64,000 nucleotides of DNA, taken from positions 2,232,001 through 2,296,000 of the forward strand of contig NZ_PDJC01000001.1 of NCBI RefSeq assembly GCF_002563675.1. Direction: 5' to 3'. Position numbers and translations under genes: made by a program. The stretch's first letter is position 1, and each line of letters opens with the position of its first letter. Of this stretch, positions 45,091 to 52,323 are shown piece after piece. Under the pieces are notes generated by a model. That model saw only the letters and a program-made list of their open reading frames with translations. It searched no databases and had not been told where the DNA came from. This DNA comes from Propionicimonas paludicola. Lineage in GTDB: Bacteria; Actinomycetota; Actinomycetes; Propionibacteriales; Propionibacteriaceae.

Positions 45091-45960
45091 ATGAGCGACG
45101 AGGTCGGACTCCAGGTCGAGAAGTCGAGCGCGGGCGCTGACCTGCTGGTCGAGCTGGTGCGCTCGGTCCACCTGACGCCGACCCAGCGCAACATCGTCCG
45201 CACTCTGATCCGGCACTCCGATCGCGCCGCCTACCTCTCCGCCACCGAGGTGGCCGAGCTCTCCCAGGTCAGCCAGCCGTCGGTGACCCGGTTCGCGGTA
45301 GCGCTGGGCTTCGAGGGCTACCCGCAGCTGCGCGCAGCCATGCGCGAGGCCGGCCGGGCCCCGGGCCACGGCGACTCCCAGCCGCGCAATGAGTGGCAGC
45401 GATCGATCGATTTCGAACTGGCCGCCATGGCGCAGGTCCGCGAGTCACTGGCCAAAGAGGACGAGATGCGCGAGGTGGCCGCCATCCTGGCCAGCAGCCG
45501 CCCACTGGTGGTGGCCGGGTTGCGCGCCGGGGCGTCCGTGGCCCAGTACTTCGCCTACTGCGCGTCCCAGTTCCTCGACGACGTCCGGCTGGTCCCGTCC
45601 TTCATGGGCGGCGACGTGGACGTTCTGATCCAGGCCCGCTCGGCCGGTGCCACCGCAGCCCTGATGATGGTCTTCCCCCGCTATGCCGAGGACGCCCTCG
45701 AGCTCATCGACAAGGCCAAAGAGGTCGGGCTGACCGTGGTCTGCATGACCGACAGCGTGGCTTCACTGGCCGCCGGGTCGGCCGACCGGCTGCTGATCTC
45801 GCCGGTGGACTCCTCACTGCCCTTCGACTCCTATGCCGTGCCGATGATCGTGGCCAATGTGCTGCTCTCGGCCATGACCGAGGTGGACGTGGCAGCCGCC
45901 CATCGCCGGCTGGAGGCCTACGAGGCCGCCGCCGAGGCCGCCGGGATGTACCGAGCCTGA
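45091..45960 (+). CDS. RpiR/MurR-family regulator with SIS domain
   Basis: A 289-residue regulator. The N-terminal HTH (LSATEVAELSQVSQPSVTRF, ALGFEGYPQLRAAMRE) is typical of RpiR, and the C-terminal SIS domain (residues ~135-265) would bind a small ligand. ATG 45091 has GGAAGGA upstream. It directly precedes cassette 1 and is the best candidate to bind the shared TTACRTG motif found before three units of this locus. RpiR proteins usually sense sugar phosphates, so the ligand here is open. Confidence 0.88.
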   Translation: MSDEVGLQVEKSSAGADLLVELVRSVHLTPTQRNIVRTLIRHSDRAAYLSATEVAELSQVSQPSVTRFAVALGFEGYPQLRAAMREAGRAPGHGDSQPRNEWQRSIDFELAAMAQVRESLAKEDEMREVAAILASSRPLVVAGLRAGASVAQYFAYCASQFLDDVRLVPSFMGGDVDVLIQARSAGATAALMMVFPRYAEDALELIDKAKEVGLTVVCMTDSVASLAAGSADRLLISPVDSSLPFDSYAVPMIVANVLLSAMTEVDVAAAHRRLEAYEAAAEAAGMYRA

Positions 45961-45966
45961 CCCACG

Positions 45967-46010
45967 TTACGTGTTTGTGAATCATTCATTACCGAGCTGG
46001 CATGAATGAT
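45967..46010. promoter_or_regulatory. Candidate operator before cassette 1
   Basis: TTACGTGTTTGTGAATCATT followed by CATT at 45967-45990 matches the sites at 47073 and 51332. It also overlaps a perfect inverted repeat ATCATTCAT / ATGAATGAT (45981-45989, 46002-46010). Confidence 0.6.
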
Positions 46011-46056
46011 CCCATGCGGGATACTGAGGCGGTAACGCGCCTACGAAAGGACCCGC

Positions 46057-46545
46057 ATGTCACTAGTCCACGACGTGATCGCCGAGCTGGATGCCGAGCG
46101 AGAACGGATCTGGCTGACCCTGCCTGAGGACGTCCGAGACCTCGGCAACGGGATCATCCCCCGGCTCACCGGACCCAAGAAGCAGTACTTCACCTCGCTG
46201 CTGTACGCCGACGGCGAAGCCCGCACCCTGGCCGATGAGGTGCTCTGGGGGCTGATCGAGATCAGCCGCAAGCCGGGGGCCGATCTGGACACCCTGAAGA
46301 TGGTGGTCAACCAGATCGTCGACTACAAGGCCGACTTCTTCGACTTCGTGGGGCTGCCACTCATCTGCAAGTGGACGCACCGCTACGCCGAGGGCGCCCG
46401 CGCCGCCGAGAGCCTCGAGGAGTTCCGCGAGGTCACCGGCGCCGCTCTGTCCTACATGAACCGGGTGCATATGTGGATCCAGAGCGTCTTCCCCTGGGGA
46501 ATCGCCAGCGCGTTCCCCCGTGCCGACGCCCGCCAGACCGCCTGA
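46057..46545 (+). CDS. Cassette 1 protein A: helical protein, cucumopine-synthase C-domain-like
   Basis: A 162-residue all-helical cytoplasmic protein. It shares with the A proteins at 51399 and 60361 the blocks VIAELDAERERIW, PRLTG, ADGEARTLADEVLWG, YKADFFDFVG and YMNRVHMW...FPWG. From memory this pattern resembles the C-terminal helical bundle of cucumopine/mikimopine synthases, which join histidine and 2-oxoglutarate. No catalytic residue can be assigned. ATG start with GAAAGGA upstream; protein B follows after 19 nt. It could instead be a subunit of an unrelated enzyme. Confidence 0.55.
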   Translation: MSLVHDVIAELDAERERIWLTLPEDVRDLGNGIIPRLTGPKKQYFTSLLYADGEARTLADEVLWGLIEISRKPGADLDTLKMVVNQIVDYKADFFDFVGLPLICKWTHRYAEGARAAESLEEFREVTGAALSYMNRVHMWIQSVFPWGIASAFPRADARQTA

Positions 46546-46564
46546 ACACCCGAGAGGAACCTTC

Positions 46565-46993
46565 ATGATCATCGACTTCATCGTCGACGGCACCCAGACC
46601 TGCGCCATCCGGATCTTCGAGGACGTCGTCCCCGAGACCGCGGCCAAGCTGCGGGAGGCACTGCCGATGACGACCCGCCTGCAGCACGCCACCCTGGTCG
46701 GCGACCAGCTCTTCGCCGTCCTGCCCATCGTGATGCCGATGGAGAACCCCATGCTCACTCAGGACATCGGGGATCTGCGCCGCAAGGAGAAGGGCACCGT
46801 GGCCGGCACCGTGGTGTTCTACGCGCCCCGGCAGGTCTTCGGCGTCACCTACAGCGACGATCTGGCCGTTGAGCCGCTACTCAACAGCTACATCGGCGAG
46901 GTCATCGACGGCATGACCGAGCTCGCCCTGGTCGGCGAGCAGGTCTGGCGTAAGCAGGACAAGGTGGTTGAACTCCGGCTCCGAGCCGACTAG
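46565..46993 (+). CDS. Cassette 1 protein B: cyclophilin-like (DUF3830-like) protein
   Basis: A 142-residue beta-rich protein. The start (IRIFEDVVPETAAKLREALP) follows the cyclophilin-like pattern of DUF3830 and cucumopine synthase N-domains, followed by LQH, MEN, YAPRQ and SYIGEVIDG, all conserved in the three B paralogues. True cyclophilin catalytic residues are absent, so prolyl isomerase activity is unlikely. Probably works as a complex with protein A. GAGAGGA ribosome site. Confidence 0.6.
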   Translation: MIIDFIVDGTQTCAIRIFEDVVPETAAKLREALPMTTRLQHATLVGDQLFAVLPIVMPMENPMLTQDIGDLRRKEKGTVAGTVVFYAPRQVFGVTYSDDLAVEPLLNSYIGEVIDGMTELALVGEQVWRKQDKVVELRLRAD

Positions 46994-47008
46994 TCCGCAC
47001 ACCGCGAT

Positions 47009-47038
47009 GGGGCCGTCTGGAGACTTCCGGACGGCCCC
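47009..47038 (+). terminator. Terminator after cassette 1
   Basis: Arms GGGGCCGTCTGG and CCGGACGGCCCC (one G-U pair) around loop AGACTT, 15 nt after the B stop codon. Confidence 0.75.
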
Positions 47039-47072
47039 TCGCCGTCCCCGGCCCCGTCCATTACGCCGCAGT

Positions 47073-47094
47073 TACATGTATGTAAACCATTCAG
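47073..47094. promoter_or_regulatory. Candidate operator before the amino-acid ABC importer
   Basis: TTACATGTATGTAA (itself palindromic) followed by ACCATTCA, the same layout as at 45967 and, inverted, at 51332. A separate inverted repeat CCATTCG / CGAATGG lies at 47118-47151. Confidence 0.6.
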
Positions 47095-47219
47095 CAGACT
47101 CTGGCCACGAAAGAGTCCATTCGTCAATACTCGAGTCAGGCACCGAATGGCGCGACCCAACTCCTCGCGCATCACCCCTGATCCGGACCGCCACAGCCCA
47201 CCGTCGCACAGGAGTAAAC

Positions 47220-48116
47220 GTGACCCGTCCCACCACCTGGCTAGCCGCTCTAGCCACCGCCTCGCTGCTGATCACTGGCTGCAGTGCGAACACCGCAGCC
47301 AGCCCGGCCGCATCCAGCTCGGCGCCGTCCAGCCCGGCCGCGTCCAGCGCTGCCGGCAAGGTCGTCACTCTGGCCACCGATGCCAACTACCCGCCCTGTG
47401 AGTCGATCGAGGCGGGCTCGGAGACCATGATCGGCTTCGAGCCGGACATCTGGAACGCCATCGCCGCCAAGATCGGCGTCACCTTGAAGGTCGAGAACAC
47501 CGACTTCGACAGCCTGATCCCGGGCGTCCAGAGCGGACGCTACGACCTGGCCATGGAGTGCATCTCCGACCGCGAGGCCCGCGAGAAGCAGGTGACCTTC
47601 CTCGACTTCATCTACGCCGAGATCTCGGTGGTGACCACCGAGAAGTACGCCGGCCCGATCAACGACACCGACCCGCTGAGCGTCTGCGGCGAGACCATGG
47701 GCGCCCAGACCGGCTTCGACACCGTGGACCTGATCAAGAACGAGATCAACCCCGAGTGCGTGGCTTCCGGCAAGAAGGAAGTGGAGATCAAGGAGTTCCC
47801 GGACGCTCCGGCCACCTACAACGCGCTCTACGCCGGCCGGGTCGACTTCGTCGTCCAGGACACCGCGGCCGCAGCGCTGCTGAACAAGACCGCGCCGGTG
47901 AAGCTGGTCATTCACGAGAACTCCAAGCTGCCCAAGCTGTACCTCGGAATGATCTTCAACAAGGACAACGCGGCCACCATCGCCGAGTGGCAGAAGGGCC
48001 TGGAGGCGATCATCGCCGACGGCACCTACGCCGAGATCCTCAAGAAGTGGGACATCAGCTCGCTGGCCCTGAACGAGCCGGGGATCAACCTGGCCACCAC
48101 CCGGCCGATCAAGTGA
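47220..48116 (+). CDS. Polar amino acid/opine-type ABC transporter substrate-binding lipoprotein
   Basis: A 298-residue lipoprotein: signal sequence with lipobox LLITGC, a low-complexity Ser/Ala/Pro linker, then a type II periplasmic-binding fold (VVTLATDANYPPCESIEAGS, SLIPGVQSGRYDLAMECISD) of the family that includes histidine, octopine and nopaline binding proteins. GTG 47220 has GGAG upstream. Given the surrounding hut genes, histidine or a histidine conjugate is the likely cargo. Confidence 0.88.
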   Translation: MTRPTTWLAALATASLLITGCSANTAASPAASSSAPSSPAASSAAGKVVTLATDANYPPCESIEAGSETMIGFEPDIWNAIAAKIGVTLKVENTDFDSLIPGVQSGRYDLAMECISDREAREKQVTFLDFIYAEISVVTTEKYAGPINDTDPLSVCGETMGAQTGFDTVDLIKNEINPECVASGKKEVEIKEFPDAPATYNALYAGRVDFVVQDTAAAALLNKTAPVKLVIHENSKLPKLYLGMIFNKDNAATIAEWQKGLEAIIADGTYAEILKKWDISSLALNEPGINLATTRPIK

Positions 48117-48160
48117 GCATCCGGTAACCACATCCGTCCCTGAGTAGAAACGACACGAGC

Positions 48161-49063
48161 ATGGCGAACCCGGCCCATCTGCAGGCCCTGCCGATCACAC
48201 CGTTGAGGCACCCCTGGAGGTGGGTCGGGATCGCTGTGATCGCCCTTCTCATCGCCACTGTCGGGCACTCGTTGGTCACCAACGAGCGCTTCGAGTGGAA
48301 CGTGGTCTTCGAGTACCTGTTCTCGAAGCCGATCCTGTCCGGCCTGGCCATGACCATCGCACTGACCGCCGCAGCGATGGTCATCGGCCTGGCTCTCGGG
48401 GTGATCCTGGCCGCGATGCGGGTCTCCCAGAGCCAGATCTTCCGCAGCACCAGCTCGGCCTACATCTGGTTCTTCCGGGGGACGCCGATCCTGGTCCAGC
48501 TGGTCTTCTGGTACAACCTCGGCTACCTCTACCCCGAGTTCAGCATCGGCCTGCCGTTCGCTGAGCCGTGGTTCTCGACCAACATCAACGACATCATCAC
48601 CCCGCTCACCGCGGCGCTGCTCGGGCTCAGCTTGAACGAGGGCGCCTACCTGGCCGAGATCGTCCGGGCCGGCATCCTGGCGGTGCCACCGGGCCAGGCC
48701 GAGGCCGCCTCCTCACTGGGCATGACCCGATTCCAGGCGTTCCGCAAGATCGTCCTGCCACAGGCCATGCGGATCATCATCCCGCCCACCGGCAACGAGA
48801 CCATCGGCATGCTGAAGACCACCTCGATGGTCTCGGTGATCGCGCTGGCCGATCTGATGTACGCCGCGCAGAGCATCTACTCGCGCACCTTCCAGACCAT
48901 CCCGCTGCTGATCTGCGCCTCGATCTGGTACCTGCTGCTGACCTCGCTGCTGTCCTTCGGCCAGGGCTTCATCGAACGGCACTTCGGTCGCGGCGATCAA
49001 GGCGCCTCGGCCCGCCGCAGCCCGTTCCGGTTCGTCCGCACCACCTCGGAGATCGCCTCATGA
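48161..49063 (+). CDS. Amino acid ABC transporter permease
   Basis: A 300-residue HisMQ-type permease with about five to six transmembrane helices and the EAA loop EAASSLGMTRFQAFRKIVLP that docks the ATPase. Only one permease gene is present, so it probably functions as a homodimer. Its stop overlaps the ATPase start (ATGA). Confidence 0.92.
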   Translation: MANPAHLQALPITPLRHPWRWVGIAVIALLIATVGHSLVTNERFEWNVVFEYLFSKPILSGLAMTIALTAAAMVIGLALGVILAAMRVSQSQIFRSTSSAYIWFFRGTPILVQLVFWYNLGYLYPEFSIGLPFAEPWFSTNINDIITPLTAALLGLSLNEGAYLAEIVRAGILAVPPGQAEAASSLGMTRFQAFRKIVLPQAMRIIIPPTGNETIGMLKTTSMVSVIALADLMYAAQSIYSRTFQTIPLLICASIWYLLLTSLLSFGQGFIERHFGRGDQGASARRSPFRFVRTTSEIAS

Positions 49064-49833
49064 AGCCGCACAGCCATTCGGTCCAGATCCGCAACGTCTC
49101 CAAGCGGTACGGCAGCCTGGAAGTGCTGCGCCAGGTGTCGCTGGATGTCGAGGCCAACACCGTCACCTGCATCCTGGGCCCGTCCGGCTCAGGCAAGTCG
49201 ACGCTGCTGCGCGCGATCAACCACCTGATCAGCATCGACTCCGGAGTGATCCGGGTCAGCGACGAGGTGATCGGCTATGAGCAGCGCGACAACCGGCTGT
49301 TCGAACTCAGTGACCGCGATCTGTGCCGCCAGCGCAGCCACATCGGGATGGTCTTCCAGTCGTTCAATCTGTTCCCGCACCTGACCGTGCTGGAGAACGT
49401 CACCTGCGGGCTGATCACCGTCCGCCGCGCACCGAAGGCGGACGCGATCGCCACGGCCCAGCACTTCCTGGATCGGGTCGGCCTGGCCCACAAGGCAGGC
49501 GCGTATCCGGCCCAGCTGTCCGGCGGCCAGCAGCAGCGAGTCGCCATCGCCCGCGCCCTGGCCATGCAGCCGCGGCTGATCCTGTTCGACGAGCCGACCT
49601 CGGCCCTCGACCCGGAGCTGGTCGGCGAGGTGCTGACAGTCATTCGCGAACTCGCCGAGAGCAGCGACACCACCATGATCGTGGTCACCCACGAGATCGG
49701 CTTCGCCCGTGAGGTGGCCGACCAGATCGTCTTCATGGACGAGGGACGGGTGGCCGTCGCCGGCAGCGTGGCCGAAGTGTTCGGCTCCGACTCCCCCCGG
49801 ATCCGCGCCTTCCTGGACGGAAACCTGAAGTGA
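49060..49833 (+). CDS. Amino acid ABC transporter ATPase
   Basis: A 257-residue GlnQ/HisP-type ATPase: Walker [11 protein letters not shown]-loop [11 protein letters not shown], signature LSGGQQQR, Walker [15 protein letters not shown] and switch VTHE. ATG 49060 overlaps the permease stop; its own stop overlaps the next gene start (GTGA). The whole unit from the binding protein to the second SDR is therefore one operon. Confidence 0.94.
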   Translation: MKPHSHSVQIRNVSKRYGSLEVLRQVSLDVEANTVTCILGPSGSGKSTLLRAINHLISIDSGVIRVSDEVIGYEQRDNRLFELSDRDLCRQRSHIGMVFQSFNLFPHLTVLENVTCGLITVRRAPKADAIATAQHFLDRVGLAHKAGAYPAQLSGGQQQRVAIARALAMQPRLILFDEPTSALDPELVGEVLTVIRELAESSDTTMIVVTHEIGFAREVADQIVFMDEGRVAVAGSVAEVFGSDSPRIRAFLDGNLK

Positions 49834-50564
49834 GCCGGGTGCTGATCGCCGGCGGCAGCGGGCCGCTGGGCAGCGCGATCGCCGTCGAACTCAGCCGGCG
49901 CGGCTGGTCGGTCTGCGTCCAGTACCGCAGCCGCGTGGACGCCGCCAAGACCGTCTTGGGCCGACTGACCGCCGGACGGCACTGCGTGCTTCCGGCCGAC
50001 CTGCTCGACCCCCAGGAGGCGGCCAGCCTGGTCAGCCGGGCCGAGGCCCGGCTCGGCGGAACCCTGGACGCCGTGGTGAACTGCGCGTGGCCGAGCCACG
50101 CCAGCGCTCCGATCGCCGAGGCCGACCCGGCCCTGCGGGAGTCGGCCCTGGACGGCCTGCGCACCCAGCTGAATCTGGCAGCGGCCTGCGTGCCCAGCCT
50201 GCGGCAGAGCGCCGGCTCGTTCGTGATGCTCGGCGGCGCCCTGGCGCACCGCCGCCACCCCGGGCTCGGCCTCTACTCACTGAGCAAGGCCGCCGCCGAG
50301 AGCGCCTGCCTGACCATGGCGCTGGAAGAGGGCCCGCACGGAGTCCGAGTCAATGTGATCGCCCCGGGCCGGGTGCGGGTCGAACCCGACCTGGCCGAGA
50401 CCGACCCGGGCTTCGCCGCCCTGGAGGCGATCGCCGTCCAGCGGCGGAGCAGCCCGTTGCCCACTGCGGATCAGATCGCCGACCTGGCCGCCTTCCTGGT
50501 CGGCCCGGACGCCACCGCCATCACCGGGCAGGTGGTCTCGGTCACCGGAGGCGAGCAGTGGTGA
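49830..50564 (+). CDS. Short-chain dehydrogenase/reductase 1
   Basis: A 244-residue Rossmann-fold SDR: nucleotide loop [16 protein letters not shown] in place of NNAG, catalytic YSLSK and the usual C-terminal [10 protein letters not shown]. Coupled to the transporter ATPase and to the next SDR by 4-nt overlaps, so it likely acts on the imported compound or a product. Substrate unknown. Confidence 0.88.
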   Translation: MSRVLIAGGSGPLGSAIAVELSRRGWSVCVQYRSRVDAAKTVLGRLTAGRHCVLPADLLDPQEAASLVSRAEARLGGTLDAVVNCAWPSHASAPIAEADPALRESALDGLRTQLNLAAACVPSLRQSAGSFVMLGGALAHRRHPGLGLYSLSKAAAESACLTMALEEGPHGVRVNVIAPGRVRVEPDLAETDPGFAALEAIAVQRRSSPLPTADQIADLAAFLVGPDATAITGQVVSVTGGEQW

Positions 50565-51328
50565 CCGGCCTGGCCGGACGGGTGGTCTGCATCACCGGTG
50601 CCGCCGAGCGGGCCGGCGCCGAGTTCGCCCGCCGCTACGTCCAGGCCGGGGCCAAGGTGATGATCAGCCACCTGCCCAGCCAGGCCGCCCAGGCCGAGGC
50701 ACTGCTGGCCGAACTCGGTTCGGCCGCAGCCGCCTGCGCCGGCGACATCACCGACCCGGCCCAGGGTCGCGAGCTGGTTGCCGCCTGCTGTGACCACTTC
50801 GGGCGGCTGGACGTCCTGGTGCACAACGCGTCCACCTTCGCGCCCCGCCCCTGGCTCGAGGTGGACGAGGCCGCCTTCGACTCCGCGCTCGGAGTGAACC
50901 TGCGCGGCCCGTTCTTCCTCAGCCAGGCCGCCGCGAAGGTGATGCTGACTCAGGGCGGCGGCAACATCGTTGCCCTGGTCGGCAACTCGCTCAGCGAGGC
51001 CTGGCCGGAGTTCATCCCGCACTCGGTGGCCAAGACCGCGCTGGCCCGGCTGATGGAGCAACTGGCGGTCGCCTTGGCGCCCACCATCGCCTGCAATGCG
51101 GTCGCGCCCAGCCAGTTCTTCCGCTCCGACGACGGGTCCAACGACCGGCTGCGCCAGGCCCGCGGCGAGGCCGCGCCGTCCGGGCAGACCGCGCAGGTGC
51201 GTCCGGGCCTCTGGATCCGAGAGGCCGATCTGGATGCAGTCTTCGCCGCACTCAGCTACCTCAGCACCTGCACTCCCCAGGTCACCGGGACCACGCTGCG
51301 GGTGGATGGGGGCAAGGCTCTGGCCTGA
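50561..51328 (+). CDS. Short-chain dehydrogenase/reductase 2, catalytic Tyr replaced
   Basis: A 255-residue SDR resembling pteridine-reductase-like members: CITGAAERAGAEFAR, HNASTFAPRPW, and C-terminal VTGTTLRVDGG. The YxxxK motif reads HSVAK, so the catalytic tyrosine is histidine. It may be a non-catalytic partner of SDR 1 or use altered chemistry. GTG start overlapping the SDR 1 stop. Confidence 0.85.
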   Translation: MTGLAGRVVCITGAAERAGAEFARRYVQAGAKVMISHLPSQAAQAEALLAELGSAAAACAGDITDPAQGRELVAACCDHFGRLDVLVHNASTFAPRPWLEVDEAAFDSALGVNLRGPFFLSQAAAKVMLTQGGGNIVALVGNSLSEAWPEFIPHSVAKTALARLMEQLAVALAPTIACNAVAPSQFFRSDDGSNDRLRQARGEAAPSGQTAQVRPGLWIREADLDAVFAALSYLSTCTPQVTGTTLRVDGGKALA

Positions 51329-51331
51329 TTC

Positions 51332-51353
51332 GTGAATGTTTACATTCACGTAA
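51332..51353. promoter_or_regulatory. Candidate operator before cassette 2
   Basis: GTGAATGTTTACATTCAC followed by GTAA; 7-bp arms GTGAATG / CATTCAC. On the minus strand it reads TTACGTGAATGTAAACATTC, the same pattern as at 45967 and 47073. Confidence 0.65.
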
Positions 51354-51398
51354 TGGAGTTGGTGTATACCTAATGACATCAACCCAGATGGAGGACCA

Positions 51399-51875
51399 AT
51401 GAGCCTGGTAACCGAGGTGATCGCAGAGCTGGACGCCGAGCGGGAACGGATCTGGCTGGACTGCCCACAAGAAGTGACCGACATGGGGCGGGGCCGAATC
51501 CCGCGCCGCACCGGCAGCCACGGGCAGTACCTCACCACCCTGATCTTCGCCGAGGGCGAAGCCCGCACCCTGTCCGATGAGTTCCTGTGGGGAATCATCG
51601 AGCTGTCCGAGACCGAGCAGCTGGACCTGCACACGCTGCAGGCGATCGTCCGTCAGATCGTCGGCTACAAGGCCGACTTCTTCGACTTCGTCGGCATGCC
51701 GCAGGCTGCCGGCCTGGTCCACCGCTACGTCCAGGCCACCCAGGTCGCCGAGAGCCTCGACGAGTTCCTGGCCCTGACCCGGGCTGCCATCAGCTACGTG
51801 AACAAGCTCCACATGTGGGTCGACGCGGTCTTCCCGTGGGGCGTAACCAACGGCTTCAAGCGCGTCGACGCGTGA
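51399..51875 (+). CDS. Cassette 2 protein A: helical protein, cucumopine-synthase C-domain-like
   Basis: A 158-residue paralogue of the protein at 46057 with an almost identical N-terminus (VIAELDAERERIWL) and YKADFFDFVGMP, YVNKLHMWVDAVFPWG blocks. GGAGGA ribosome site before ATG. Protein B follows after 16 nt, then hutH2, giving an A-B-hutH2 operon. Confidence 0.58.
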   Translation: MSLVTEVIAELDAERERIWLDCPQEVTDMGRGRIPRRTGSHGQYLTTLIFAEGEARTLSDEFLWGIIELSETEQLDLHTLQAIVRQIVGYKADFFDFVGMPQAAGLVHRYVQATQVAESLDEFLALTRAAISYVNKLHMWVDAVFPWGVTNGFKRVDA

Positions 51876-51891
51876 GGACAGGAGAACCACA

Positions 51892-52323
51892 ATGCGACTG
51901 ATCATGTCCGTCGACGGAGTCGACACCTGCACCATCCAGGTCTTCGAGGACAAGGTGCCCGGAATCGCCAAGGCACTGCGCGAGCAGCTGCCGCAGCGCA
52001 GCATCCTGCAGCACGGCAAGATCATCGGCGAGATGGTCTTCTGGACCATGCCGATCGTGGCGCCGTGGGAGAACGTCATGCGCACCGAGGAAGTGGGTGC
52101 CCTGCGTCGCAAGGAGCTCGGCCACGCCCGCGGCTCGGTGTGCTGGTACAACCCGCGCCAGCAGTTCTGCGTGGTCTACGGGGACGACCTGGCCGACGAG
52201 CCGCTGCGGATCAGCTACATCGGCGAGGTCATCGAGGGTGAACTGGAGCTGGCCCTGGCCGGCCACCGCAACTGGCTGCAGCAGGGCCAGGTGGTCGCGC
52301 TGCGGGTCGAGGACGCCGCATGA
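51892..52323 (+). CDS. Cassette 2 protein B: cyclophilin-like (DUF3830-like) protein
   Basis: A 143-residue paralogue of the B protein at 46565: IQVFEDKVPGIAKALREQLP, LQHGKIIGE, WEN, YNPRQQF and SYIGEVIEGE. Its stop overlaps the hutH2 start (ATGA), so B2 and histidine ammonia-lyase 2 are translationally coupled. This is the most direct link between the cassettes and histidine chemistry. Confidence 0.62.
   Translation: MRLIMSVDGVDTCTIQVFEDKVPGIAKALREQLPQRSILQHGKIIGEMVFWTMPIVAPWENVMRTEEVGALRRKELGHARGSVCWYNPRQQFCVVYGDDLADEPLRISYIGEVIEGELELALAGHRNWLQQGQVVALRVEDAA

Noticed and set aside
46565-46993. Protein B as an active cyclophilin prolyl isomerase
   Set aside because: The catalytic FHR, QGG and FF-T motifs seen in the true cyclophilin at 23550 are missing from all three B proteins.
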